Source: Sporosarcina thermotolerans (GTDB lineage: Bacteria > Bacillota > Bacilli > Bacillales_A > Planococcaceae). Taken from it: 64,000 nucleotides of DNA. Made by a program: the position numbers and the translations under genes. Shown here piece by piece: positions 34,591-43,523 of this stretch (its first letter is position 1; every line of letters starts with the position of its first letter). The stretch is taken from the NCBI RefSeq assembly GCF_030067815.1, contig NZ_CP125968.1, positions 787,501 through 851,500 on the forward strand. The letters are read 5' to 3'. The notes beneath the pieces were generated by a model that was not told the DNA's origin, did not search any database, and was given only the letters and a program-made list of their open reading frames with translations.

Positions 34591-35738
34591 TTGAAAACGT
34601 TTTGGGGGATACTGTCGGTTTTATTCATATGGGCATTAGTTTTTCCACTTGCAGGGCTTGCCGCGTTTTTTCTATATGTTTCAAATCAGGGATATTTTGT
34701 ACCTCTTGTCATCGCGGCGTACCTATCATTTGGAGCAATACTCGTCATGGTACGTTTTGAACTGTTCACGTATAAAAAGTATTTCTGGCTTGGAGTGGCT
34801 GCTCTTATCGCCATCTCACTTGTTTTCAACATTCCAAGTATCTATGAAAAAACACGGCCCACGATTTCGGATGGTCAAGTCAATCTCACTGAATACCAGC
34901 CATTTGAAAAGAGAACGAAGGCTGTTTGGATGGAAAAACCAGCATCCTTGAAAATCGAAGACGATTTACCAATAATTGACGGGGCAACTGCGCTTTATCC
35001 GATTTACGCTGCATTCGCACAATCCGTTTATCCTGAAAAGGAGTACCAGCCTTATGATAGCGAAGTAATGTCCAATCGGACGGGTGCTGCCTATACGAAT
35101 TTGATAAATGGAGATGTGGATATTATTTTCGCATTGGGGCCATCTTCAACACAGCTGAACCAAGCGGAAAGTGCAGGTAAGGAATTGAAGCTGACGCCGA
35201 TTGGGAAAGAGGCATTTGTCTTCTTCGTTAATTCCAAAAATCCTGTGAAAAGTTTGACGGAGGATGAAATCAAAGGGATTTATGCTGGGAAAATTACAAA
35301 TTGGAAAGACGTTGGTGGGAAGGACGAGGAAATCCGCGCATTTCAACGACCTGAAAATAGCGGTAGTCAAACAGCATTGCAAAGTTTCATGGGGCTCACT
35401 CCAATCATGAAGCCGCCTACAGAGGATGTCATGTCGCTTATGGGAACCATCATCGGTGAAGTGTCCGACTATAAAAATCATAAAAATGCCATTGGTTATA
35501 CGTTCAGGTACTACTCAACACAAATGGTAGAAAATAATAAGATCCGCTTGCTGAGCGTGAACGGCGTGGAACCGACAGTGGAAACAATCCGTTCGGTGAA
35601 TATCCGATTACTGGTGAGTTCTATGCAGTAACGGCGGGTAGCGATAATCCACACGTTGAAGCTTTCATTGAGTGGATATTGTCAGATGAAGGGCAAGAAA
35701 TAGTAGAGATGACGGGGTATGTACCGGTCGGAAAGTGA
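34591..35738 (+). CDS. Membrane-anchored PstS-like substrate-binding protein (frameshift)
   Basis: About 382 residues. Two or three N-terminal transmembrane helices (TFWGILSVLFIWALVFPLAGLAAFFLY, GYFVPLVIAAYLSFGAILVMV, FWLGVAALIAISLVFNI) precede a PBP-like domain: DGATALYPIYAAFAQSVYP, IIFALGPSSTQLNQAE, NPVKSLTEDEIKGIYAGKITNWKDVGGKD, RPENSGSQTALQSFMG. TTG 34591 with AAGGGGG upstream is preferred to ATG 34561. The frame breaks at 35595-35596 (GG; GGG would read SGEYPITGEFYAVTA, normal PstS-like end). There is no permease or ATPase of the Pst type beside it, so a sensory or accessory role is possible. Confidence 0.8.
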
Positions 35739-35760
35739 TGAATTAGGGAGAGTTGAACGA

Positions 35761-35900
35761 TGAATTTCACAGACACTTTGGGAATTATATACCCAATCAT
35801 CCAAGCCCCGATGGCAGGTGTGACGACACCGAAATTCAAGAGCGTGAAATGTGAAAAAAAGAAAAGAGGCGTTCTCACGCCTCTTTTACATATACCATAA
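35761..35900 (+). pseudogene. N-terminal fragment of a nitronate monooxygenase
   Basis: The frame begins MNFTDTLGIIYPIIQAPMAG, continues VTTPKF, then diverges and stops at 35898. LGIxYPIIQAPMAGxTTP is the FMN-binding start of nitronate monooxygenase (2-nitropropane dioxygenase). About 25 residues remain of a protein normally over 300 residues long. GGGAGAG precedes the ATG. The break lies just before the terminator hairpin. Confidence 0.7.
35862..35887. terminator. Bidirectional terminator
   Basis: AAAAGAGGCGT / ACGCCTCTTTT perfect 11-bp stem with a four-base loop; it ends the convergent DUF3888 gene on the minus strand. Confidence 0.85.
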
Positions 35901-36627
35901 TAATTCATACTTCATTTTCTTCCCTTTTTCACTTTCCTGTTCGACGACGTTCCAAATTCCGTTCTCTTTCAGCATTTTATAGTAGAAATTTGTCCCATCG
36001 GCTCTTTTGAAAAGGATAAAGCCTTCATTGTCTTTAACGAACGTCACTGGATCAATGACGTTTTTGTATGGGGGTTGTATTTCGGGGCTTAGGATATTAA
36101 TGATAATTTCCTCCGCGATATGCGCAAGGGAATCGTATTCATTGTTCTTTTCCGCTTTGTAGCGTAGCTGGTTGTAATTATATTGTTCGTATATGGCAAT
36201 AAATTTAAGCGGAACGATTTTTTGATATCAATAATTACCTCTTTATAAAATTGCTTTACGCTCTTTTCTTCCTCGTCGCCAACATGGAAAACTCTAAAAG
36301 CAGGGCCCCTTTTGAATTAAGGCCAAACTTCAATGTCTCGTTGCCATAAGGCGGATTCTCCGAGGTTTCGAATGTTTTCACGCGAACCTCCACGATGAAG
36401 GCAAATTCACCTTCCTTTTCCCTCTTGACCACAACTACTTCAGCATCATGCAGCTTGTAAGGTTTATCGTATCCGTAATAATCAATAATTCCTTGAGCTA
36501 TAAAGGGCTGAAGTGTGACCAACAATGCATCTTCAAGGTCAGCAAAAGGCTCGTTTGCTTTCGGTACAAGAGGTTGGAGGAGAGTTGTCAGTACAAGAAA
36601 AAAGCTTAAGAAATAAAATTTTTTCAA
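35886..36627 (-). CDS. Secreted DUF3888-family protein (two frameshifts)
   Basis: About 247 residues after repair: signal peptide KKFYFLSFFLVLTTLLQPLVPKA, then DLEDALLVTLQPFIAQGIIDYYGY, YKLHDAEVVVVKREKEGEFAFIVEVRVKTFETSENPPYGNETLKF, the DUF3888 pattern. A second part KQFYKEVIIDIKKIVPLKF ... KNVIDPVTFVKDNEGFILFKRADG follows to the stop at 35886. Breaks lie near 36281 (CC for CCC) and near 36220 (A6 for A7). The start is a TTG at 36627 behind AGGAGGAAT. Function unknown; common in Bacillus-type genomes. Confidence 0.7.
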
Positions 36628-36762
36628 TCTAAATTCCTCCTTGTCCGAGTATATACTTAGCGTTTCCATTGTGAATAAAACAATACGCAATTGAAGAGGT
36701 ATTAGCGAAATATCGTAGTTTCGATATAATGGAAAAAATGAAAAATCTGTATCGGGGATCAT

Positions 36763-37656
36763 ATGAAGAAATACATCGGTGAAATCGGGTTAATGCTAAC
36801 CGCGATTATTTGGGGAAGTGGGTTCGTCGGAAGTGCGGTGGCACTTGATACATATACTCCGTATCAAATTTTAGCGGGTAGGTTTTTGATAGGCGCTGTG
36901 CTACTTTGCGTCGTTTTTCATAAGAAATTAAAGTCTATCCCTAAAAGTGCACTTCTCAAGGGGGCAATATTAGGCATATTTTTGTATATCGCTTTTGTGT
37001 TGCAAACTGTTGGACTACAATATACAACCCCGTCAAAAAACGCATTTTTAACAGCGGTGAATGTTGTTGTAGTGCCTTTTATTGGGCTTGCAATTTATAA
37101 AAAGAAGCTTGATGCATTCGAATTAATGGGTGCTTTTCTTGCGATGTTCGGAGTGGCGGTCCTATCGCTACAATGGTCGGCGGGGGTGAATTTTGGCGAC
37201 TTCCTATCTTTATGTTGTGCAATCGGATTCGCTTTTCATATTTTTTACACGGCGCAGTTCGTGAAACAAGAGGATCCAATCATTTTGACGATTGTTCAAA
37301 TGGCAACGGCTACTATAATTGGAATCGTCGTTGTGTTACTGAAAGGTGAAACATCGTTCAGCATGCAGTCTGAAGGATTGACGTCATTATTATATTTAGG
37401 TGTTTTTTCGACAACGATTGCGTTTTTATTACAAACGGTTTCTCAGAAATTTATTACGGAAACGAAAGCTGCGATTATCCTATCGACTGAATCTTTATGG
37501 GGAATGGTCTTCTCCGTCATTTTATTAAGTGAAATTGTTACGTTTAAGATGGGCATTGGCGCGGTTTTGATACTTGCGGCAATCATTTTATCCGAAACGA
37601 AATTAAGCTTTTTTAATAGGAAAAAAGCAAGTTTAATAAAAGTTGAACCAAAGTGA
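36763..37656 (+). CDS. EamA-family (DMT) transporter
   Basis: 297 residues, ten transmembrane helices in two EamA repeats. AIIWGSGFVGSAVALDTYTPYQILAGRFLIGAVLL in the first repeat and LYLGVFSTTIAFLLQTVSQKFITETKAAIILSTESLWGMVFSVILL in the second are classical drug/metabolite transporter segments. Substrate cannot be predicted. Confidence 0.92.
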   Translation: MKKYIGEIGLMLTAIIWGSGFVGSAVALDTYTPYQILAGRFLIGAVLLCVVFHKKLKSIPKSALLKGAILGIFLYIAFVLQTVGLQYTTPSKNAFLTAVNVVVVPFIGLAIYKKKLDAFELMGAFLAMFGVAVLSLQWSAGVNFGDFLSLCCAIGFAFHIFYTAQFVKQEDPIILTIVQMATATIIGIVVVLLKGETSFSMQSEGLTSLLYLGVFSTTIAFLLQTVSQKFITETKAAIILSTESLWGMVFSVILLSEIVTFKMGIGAVLILAAIILSETKLSFFNRKKASLIKVEPK

Positions 37657-37671
37657 GGATGGGGTGGGGTT

Positions 37672-38442
37672 GTGTATAGTGTTGAGGAAAGAGATGAATA
37701 TTTTAAAAGAATCATCGAGAACTTTCAGTCGAATAATTTGTTTGAAGGGGTTGTCCAGTTAGGGTCTGGGGTGAAGGGGTACAACGATGCGCACTCCGAC
37801 ATTGACTTGATGGCGTCTACTTATAGATCGGAAGACGTTGATGACGCGAAACAAGCAATTTATGAGCTTCTTACAAAGTTCAATCCTGTTTATATTAAGG
37901 AAAAGCAATTTACACAACATATCTTCCTTTTCATTGTGTTCATGGAAAATTCACTCGAATTGAATATTTCCGTTTTACCGAGTGAGTTGTTGAATGTGAA
38001 ATCGCCTTTGTGGAAAGTCGTTGTTGATAAAAGCGGAGTAGTTTCTAGGAAAATGCATGCTGAAAATGAAGTATTTCAAAATAAGCCTGTCACATATGAG
38101 GTGAACATTGATCTTCCATTTGAATTCGCTTATTGTGCATTGAATGTAAATAAAGAGTTGAAAAGAAATAATCTTATCTACGCACTGAAGATGCTTGAGA
38201 GGATGAGAGAGTATGTTTTACTTGTTCAGGCGATGAATGAAAGTAAGAAATTGCATCAATTTAAAGCGTATGGCAGTTTGGATCCTTCATTTATTGAAGC
38301 GTATCTTTCCACTTATCCAGATGAGGTGACAGTGGAGAAATTGACGATCTCAGCTACTCAACTAAAAGAACTTTTTGCGGATACTGTGGATAAGAACCCT
38401 TCCATGATGATGGATGAAAGGTTATATGAATTATTGAAATAA
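37672..38442 (+). CDS. Nucleotidyltransferase-fold protein (AadE/Lnu-like)
   Basis: 256 residues. LFEGVVQLGSGVKGYNDAHSDIDLMA contains the GS-x9-10-D-x-D motif of the polymerase-beta-type nucleotidyltransferase fold. LELNISVLPSELL follows, with a third acidic residue. The C-terminal half is helical (KMLERMREYVLLVQAM). Related proteins adenylate antibiotics, but many family members are uncharacterised. GTG start with GGGGTGGGG upstream, 15 bases after the EamA gene, so possibly co-transcribed. Confidence 0.75.
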   Translation: MYSVEERDEYFKRIIENFQSNNLFEGVVQLGSGVKGYNDAHSDIDLMASTYRSEDVDDAKQAIYELLTKFNPVYIKEKQFTQHIFLFIVFMENSLELNISVLPSELLNVKSPLWKVVVDKSGVVSRKMHAENEVFQNKPVTYEVNIDLPFEFAYCALNVNKELKRNNLIYALKMLERMREYVLLVQAMNESKKLHQFKAYGSLDPSFIEAYLSTYPDEVTVEKLTISATQLKELFADTVDKNPSMMMDERLYELLK

Positions 38443-38446
38443 ATGA

Positions 38447-38477
38447 TTGACTCCACCCTTGGAGACAGGTTTATAGT
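38447..38477 (+). promoter_or_regulatory. MerR-type promoter with 19-bp spacer
   Basis: TTGACT at 38447-38452, 19-bp spacer, TATAGT at 38472-38477. The dyad CTCCA-CCCT-TGGAG lies between the boxes (38451-38464). The over-long spacer is the hallmark of promoters remodelled by MerR-family activators. Confidence 0.8.
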
Positions 38478-38500
38478 AAGAGAAGAAAGGGAGGGGGAGT

Positions 38501-39244
38501 ATGCTATCAATCGGGAAAACGGCCCATCTTGTCGGGCTGACGATAAAGGCGATCAAACATTATGAGGAAATTGGACTTGTCTATCCCTCATATGTAAATC
38601 CGGAGTCGGGGTATCGGTTTTATACACAAAAAGAACAGCAGCAGCTCGTGCGAATCAAAACATTGAGGAATTTCGGCGTGTCCCTTTCCGACATTTTACG
38701 GGAAGGAGATGATCAGATGGACCGGTTGTTGAAGAATCGAAAAAAGGAAATTGAGAATGAAATCAATGAATTGCAAGGGAAGATGGAAGGAATTGATCAA
38801 TTATTAAACAAAGGGGAGAAGGAAATGGAAACACGCATTGAAGAAAGCAAAGGATTTACAGTAAGAGGGTATGAGGTGCAAGGACCTGTATCGGAAATTC
38901 CAGCAGAATGGGACCGGTTAATAAAGGAAATTAATGAAAAAGGTGTCGTTGTCGAAGAATCATTCGGTGTCTGCCTGAAGATGGAGAACGATATTATTCA
39001 TTATATTGCTGGGCTGAAAGAAGACTTGACGGAAGGATTCCCGGACACGAAAGAAGTTGTCATTCCAGCTGGCAGATTCATCGTTGCGAAAGTAGAAGGC
39101 GGCATTCCAGGAATTCCAGCTGCGTATGATTACATCATTCAAATGGAAAATATCAAACTGCGGGATTGCTATGATTTTGAGCGCTACGTTCATCCAGCCG
39201 GGGTATCGGAGGATGTTATCGAGATTTGGATGCCGATTGAATAA
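38501..39244 (+). CDS. MerR-family regulator with GyrI-like effector domain
   Basis: 247 residues: MerR helix-turn-helix (SIGKTAHLVGLTIKAIKHYEEIGLVYPSYVNPESGYRFYT), coiled coil (about 75-110), then a GyrI-like/SOUL-type small-molecule domain (GFTVRGYEVQGPVSEIPAEWDRLIKEI ... YVHPAGVSEDVIEIWMPIE). The promoter in front has the 19-bp spacer expected for self-activation. The effector domain is repeated as a separate gene immediately downstream. Confidence 0.9.
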   Translation: MLSIGKTAHLVGLTIKAIKHYEEIGLVYPSYVNPESGYRFYTQKEQQQLVRIKTLRNFGVSLSDILREGDDQMDRLLKNRKKEIENEINELQGKMEGIDQLLNKGEKEMETRIEESKGFTVRGYEVQGPVSEIPAEWDRLIKEINEKGVVVEESFGVCLKMENDIIHYIAGLKEDLTEGFPDTKEVVIPAGRFIVAKVEGGIPGIPAAYDYIIQMENIKLRDCYDFERYVHPAGVSEDVIEIWMPIE

Positions 39245-39269
39245 ATAAAATCAAAAAGGGATGGTACGA

Positions 39270-39689
39270 ATGGGGACAAGGATTGAACTTGTAGAACAAT
39301 TCACGGTAAAAGGGTATGAAATGCACGGGCCGGTAACTCAGATTCCGAAGCTGTGGGATGAATTGAATGGAGTTATTCAGGAAAAGGGTGCTTCACCTGA
39401 AGAGTCTTTTGGGATTACGTTAGAAATGGATAAAGGCAACTTCCACTACTTAGCGGGGATTAGATCGGAGTTTGCGGAAGGGTTTTCAGATACGAAAGAA
39501 TTTTTTATTCCAAGCGGTAAATTTATTGTTGCTAAGGTCGAAGGTGGAGTCGAGGCGATTCCGGCTGCATTTGATGCGTTGCTGAGAAATCCAGATGTGA
39601 AACTTAGACATAGTTATGGGTTTGAGCGATATATCCACCCTACAGGTTCTGAAGGATACGAGATTGAAGTTTGGGTGGCGATTGAGTAA
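39270..39689 (+). CDS. Stand-alone GyrI-like effector-binding protein
   Basis: 139 residues, closely similar to the C-terminal domain of the preceding MerR protein: FTVKGYEMHGPVTQIPKLWDEL against FTVRGYEVQGPVSEIPAEWDRL, and FIVAKVEGGVEAIPAAFDALL against FIVAKVEGGIPGIPAAYDYII. This indicates tandem duplication. ATG 39270 follows AAAAGGG by 9 bases. It may bind the same ligand as the regulator and sequester or hydrolyse it. In operon with the MerR gene (gap 25 bases). Confidence 0.85.
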   Translation: MGTRIELVEQFTVKGYEMHGPVTQIPKLWDELNGVIQEKGASPEESFGITLEMDKGNFHYLAGIRSEFAEGFSDTKEFFIPSGKFIVAKVEGGVEAIPAAFDALLRNPDVKLRHSYGFERYIHPTGSEGYEIEVWVAIE

Positions 39690-39730
39690 GGGAACTCGAT
39701 TTTTTTGTAAGAATTAGGGGGATGCATCAC

Positions 39731-40458
39731 ATGGAATATCGAGGCCCAAGTGTTTATGACCAAGAGGACTTTCGTAAAAAGTATATGAATCATAGAGATA
39801 GGCAAGATAGCCCCAACATTGCGATTGAAAAGCCTATCATTTATGAGTTGCTTGGCGACTTTCATGGAAAATCGGTTTTAGACTTGGGATGTGGTAATGC
39901 AGCCTTTGGAAAAGAATTATTACATTTAGGTGCGAAATTTTATACTGGAATAGAAGGTTCTGAGCGAATGTCAGCACTAGCGAATCAAAACCTAATTGAA
40001 GAAAATGCACAGATTTATCATGAGACGATGGAAACGTTTCGTTATCCAACGAATGAATATGAAATTATAACGTCCCGTTTCGCAATACATTATGTTGATG
40101 ATATCCAGAGCTTGTTTCAAAATGTGTACCAAAGCCTCAAAGAGGATGGACGGTTTATTTTTAGTATTCAACACCCACTCACAACATCTTCGTAAGCAAA
40201 AAGACGGGAGATCGACGTGAGGATTGGATAGTTGATGATTATTTTATCGAAGGGGAAAGAAAAGAACCTTGGATTCAAAAAGTTGTTGTGAAGTACCATC
40301 GAACAACTGAACATTATTTTCATGCCCTTTTAAAAGCAGGTTTTACAATAGTTGACCTCCGGGAAGGAACGCCTGAAAGAGAATATTTTACTAACGAAGG
40401 TGAATTTGAACGCAGACAAAGAATACCGATTGTACTGATGTTCTCTTGCAGGAAGTGA
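39731..40458 (+). CDS. Class I SAM-dependent methyltransferase (frameshift)
   Basis: About 243 residues. SAM motif I VLDLGCGNAAFGKELL, motif II-like IEGSERMSALA, then ITSRFAIHYVDDIQSLFQNVYQSLKEDGRFIFSIQHP. The frame stops at 40193. It continues in another frame as FVSKKTGDRREDWIVDDYFIEGERKEPWIQKVVVKYHRTTEHYFHALLKAGFTIVDLREG to 40458; TTT for TT near 40190 restores it. ATG 39731 is preferred because AGGGGG is 10 bases upstream. Substrate unknown. Confidence 0.85.
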
Positions 40459-40500
40459 ACGGTTTTACAATAAACAATATCTACAACACACTTACTGTGG

Positions 40501-40530
40501 AAGATCCAGAAGGTACTGGGTCTTTTTTTT
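40501..40530 (+). terminator. Terminator after the methyltransferase gene
   Basis: AAGATCCAG-AAGGTA-CTGGGTCTTTTTTTTT stem with one A-G mismatch and a long T run. Confidence 0.75.
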
Positions 40531-40645
40531 TATGACACACGAATTCCTCATCTACAAATATAGTTTTTTATTCTTTCCCTCAATAATGAATCCAAATGTT
40601 TTACGAAACGTATATAGAAGTAAATTGCCTAAAGGAGGTCTGTCT

Positions 40646-41122
40646 ATGATTGAATTTCGGGATATTAATTGGGATAATTTTGAGGAATGTATTCGATTGG
40701 AACTTAAAGAGGAGCAGAAAAACTTTTTAGCCTCCAATGTATATAGTCTTGCTCAATCTTATGTCGCCTTATTAAATGATGAAATGCCCGCTATGACATT
40801 TGCAATCTATGATGGGGAGACAATGATTGGTTTTATCATGATGTATCATGACACAGCCGAGGAAAATGAATATGGTGATGAAGCTCGCTATGGCATTTTA
40901 AGATTTATGATTGATAAGAAATATCAAGGACAGGGCTATGGTAGAAAAGCGATGGCAAAAGCACTTGACTATATTAAAACTTTCCCGCAAGGCGATGCTT
41001 CTTCAGTGTACATTTCCTTTGACCAGACAAATGCAATTGCTAAGAATCTCTACGCATCTTTTGGATTTCAGGATACTGGTAAGGTTGATGATGATGAAGT
41101 GATTTTTAAGCTCGATTTATAA
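40646..41122 (+). CDS. GNAT acetyltransferase, spermine/spermidine type (BltD-like)
   Basis: 158 residues; IEFRDINWDNFEECIRLELKEEQKNFLASNVYSLAQSYVAL is the characteristic start of the BltD/spermidine acetyltransferase group. Motif A is LRFMIDKKYQGQGYGRKAMAKALDYI. The end is VYISFDQTNAIAKNLYASFGF. ATG 40646 with AAAGGAGG 10 bases upstream is chosen over a longer reading from 40532. Polyamine substrate is inferred only. Confidence 0.82.
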   Translation: MIEFRDINWDNFEECIRLELKEEQKNFLASNVYSLAQSYVALLNDEMPAMTFAIYDGETMIGFIMMYHDTAEENEYGDEARYGILRFMIDKKYQGQGYGRKAMAKALDYIKTFPQGDASSVYISFDQTNAIAKNLYASFGFQDTGKVDDDEVIFKLDL

Positions 41123-41180
41123 TCGATGTTATGGACGCCCAAATCCTTCACCGGTACGAATAGAAAAAGGGGGTAATGGC

Positions 41181-41981
41181 GTGAAAGAAATCTATCGGAA
41201 AACGTCGATTTTCAGTTTCATTGGCGGAACAGGGTTGACCCTTTATTGTATTCTTTACTATTTCATTTGGTATGAAGGGTTTTCCTTAAATGGCGATGTA
41301 TTGTTTGAATTAGGGATAATTGGAGTGTTTTCACTTGGGGCAGGGGTTTATTTCAAAAAAGCGTACGAAAAGCTGATAGATCATCCTGTAGTCGACAGTG
41401 AAATTGACGTGGAAAACATTGGGGAACTAATTCTGAAGCGAGTGCCGTCCTTGCTTCCCAAGCTATACAATGTCGATCATAATGGACAACCACTATTTCA
41501 AATAAAGCCTGCAAAAGGACAATTTCGTAATGGCCTGCTTCTGTTCCAATCGTTTGAAAAAGGGATGCTTTTTCCAGTGAACTATGACATTGCTGCATTA
41601 GACGGCAGTATCTTGGCGACTTTCCAAATCAAAAACAATGTGAAACAATTTACGTTGACATTGAAGAAGCCCGATGGCACGGTCATAGGGCGATACATCC
41701 AGCAACTATCAAAATCGGCAATGAAAAACCGGGGAACACTTTATCATGCAGATGGATTGGTTTGGCGGCAGCTTGAAGCAAAAAATATGGCTGGTGATAT
41801 CGATGTGTTGGACGAGAGAGGCAGTCGGACAGCTTCCTACCGTTATGGATTGTTTCCGTACGCAACGCTTCCTGCATTCCAAAGTACTGCCCATCATGAA
41901 CATGTTCGTTTTGGGGCACAGATCTCTTCTGAAGAAAAGCTTGCTTACGTCATGATTTTCTTTTTTTGGTTAGATGGGTAA
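41181..41981 (+). CDS. Uncharacterised membrane protein
   Basis: 266 residues. Two N-terminal transmembrane helices (FIGGTGLTLYCILYYFIWYEGF and VLFELGIIGVFSLGAGVYF) are followed by a ~190-residue cytosolic or extracellular beta-rich region (LFQIKPAKGQFRNGLLLFQSFEKGM, FTLTLKKPDGTVIGRYIQQLSK). It vaguely recalls LURP-one/tubby-like barrels, but I do not recognise the family. GTG start with AAAGGGGG upstream. The 3' end is close to a weak CCACC/GGTGG dyad. Confidence 0.6.
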   Translation: MKEIYRKTSIFSFIGGTGLTLYCILYYFIWYEGFSLNGDVLFELGIIGVFSLGAGVYFKKAYEKLIDHPVVDSEIDVENIGELILKRVPSLLPKLYNVDHNGQPLFQIKPAKGQFRNGLLLFQSFEKGMLFPVNYDIAALDGSILATFQIKNNVKQFTLTLKKPDGTVIGRYIQQLSKSAMKNRGTLYHADGLVWRQLEAKNMAGDIDVLDERGSRTASYRYGLFPYATLPAFQSTAHHEHVRFGAQISSEEKLAYVMIFFFWLDG

Positions 41982-42068
41982 GTGTTGGATTTAAACATGA
42001 AAACATTAAAAAAACCACCAGGTTAAGGTGGAGGAAGTGAATAAAACAATTCGTTGACCGTTAGTCTA

Positions 42069-43043
42069 TTAGATTTGTATAAGCAGCAAGATGATCGAAG
42101 ATAAAGATAGACATGCACTTGCCAAAAACAAAAAGGCTAATACTTGCTTTGGATTCAGTCCGGCACGCAACAGGCGATAATGGATTTGGCTAGCATCGGC
42201 TTGATAGATCGATTTGCCTTGAACATAACGTTTGGCTATGACAAATAGATTATCAAAGATTGGCACGCCTAATGCCAAAATGGGAATAAACAATGACAGA
42301 ACGGTTGCTTGTTTAAAGGCACCATCCAAGGCGATGACTGCAAGTATAAACCCAAGGAAGCTGGCGCCTGCATCTCCCATAAAAACCTTGGCAGGTGGTT
42401 TATTAAAGCGTAAATAGGCGGTAGTGATGCCTACTAAAACAATGGCCATCATGGCGGAATTCGACTGACCTTTCGTTAAGGCAACAATAAAAAGGGTAAC
42501 AGCAGATATCGCGACAAGTCCTCCTGCAAGTCCATCCATACCATCCGAGAAATTAATGACTGTCGTCACTCCGAATATCCATAAGATTGTCAATATAAAC
42601 TGCAGTATAAACGGAAGGGATACATATTCACCCGAGAGCGGGTTTACGAAACCGTTAAATGTGATACCTGAAGCAAAAACTAAAATTGCGGCAGATACTT
42701 GCACAATGAATTTAGGGAATGCCGGAAAATCTTTCCCCTTCGTTTTGAACCAATCATCAACCGTTCCGATGGTTAATAACAATACCCCTCCTCCAAAAAG
42801 TGCGCCGGTTTCCCAGGTAAACTCTCTAGTAAAAAGTAGATAGACGAGAAAGAAACCAATAAAAAGGGCATAGCTCGCTGTCAGCGGAATCGGTTCACGG
42901 TGTAATTTACGTTCGACATTTTCCTGCGGCTTGTCCACAAAGTCAAGATGGAAAGCAAGCTTTCGTAACGGGGGAATTAAACTATAAACAATGAGAAATG
43001 ATGCCGAAAATGCCAATATGTAAGAGATTTTTCTCACCACCAT
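42069..43043 (-). CDS. MraY/WecA-family undecaprenyl-phosphate sugar-phosphate transferase (TagO-like)
   Basis: 324 residues, about ten transmembrane helices. Conserved cytosolic loops: DFVDKPQENVERKLHREPIP, the TIGTVDDWF aspartate pair, VTTVINFSDGMDGLAGG, KVFMGDAGASFLGF, and the late histidine motif QADASQIHYRLLRAG. Transfers GlcNAc-1-P (or similar) from UDP-sugar to undecaprenyl phosphate, starting teichoic acid or other surface glycans. Stands alone here, so which polymer it feeds is not clear. The start MVVRKI has only a weak ribosome site. Confidence 0.9.
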   Translation of the reverse strand: MVVRKISYILAFSASFLIVYSLIPPLRKLAFHLDFVDKPQENVERKLHREPIPLTASYALFIGFFLVYLLFTREFTWETGALFGGGVLLLTIGTVDDWFKTKGKDFPAFPKFIVQVSAAILVFASGITFNGFVNPLSGEYVSLPFILQFILTILWIFGVTTVINFSDGMDGLAGGLVAISAVTLFIVALTKGQSNSAMMAIVLVGITTAYLRFNKPPAKVFMGDAGASFLGFILAVIALDGAFKQATVLSLFIPILALGVPIFDNLFVIAKRYVQGKSIYQADASQIHYRLLRAGLNPKQVLAFLFLASACLSLSSIILLLIQI

Positions 43044-43201
43044 ACTATTAATCTTCTATCATTATACAGAATTTTACTAATTTTGTCGATTGGTGAATTT
43101 GTTTAATAGAAAATCGTTAAATGGGTGTCAGTTTAAAGCAGATTGAAATATTGTGTTAAAATAACTAACATGTAAACTATTTCATTTGGAGGTACGATAA
43201 G

Positions 43202-43390
43202 ATGTATGAATACAAATATATTAAATTAGATTTAAAAGGTATTATCGAGTCTAAACCGACACAAGATTATCATGCTATCATAGATGATCACGCAAAAGAG
43301 GGTTGGCGATTAGTACAAATTCTAACGCCGCCTACGGGCCCTTCTGGTGCCGCAACATACTTCGAATTGATTTTTGAAAAACGAATATAA
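43202..43390 (+). CDS. DUF4177-family small protein
   Basis: 62 residues: MYEYKYIKLDLKG, then DYHAIIDDHAKEGWRLVQILTPP and AATYFELIFEKRI, the DUF4177 pattern. Function unknown. TGGAGG before the ATG. Followed by a terminator shared with the convergent cation-efflux gene. Confidence 0.88.
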   Translation: MYEYKYIKLDLKGIIESKPTQDYHAIIDDHAKEGWRLVQILTPPTGPSGAATYFELIFEKRI

Positions 43391-43453
43391 CAATGTTTTA
43401 AAGATGCACGGAGATAAAATTAGGGGTCGGTTGATGTTAAGGATCGAACAAAA

Positions 43454-43490
43454 GAATCCTCTCAATTGTAATAATCATTGAGAGGATTTT
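43454..43490. terminator. Bidirectional terminator between DUF4177 and the CDF gene
   Basis: GAATCCTCTCAATTG / CATTGAGAGGATTTT stem of about 13 bp. Confidence 0.85.
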
Positions 43491-43523
43491 GAATTTGTTA
43501 CAAAGATACGGTGGCAATTACCA

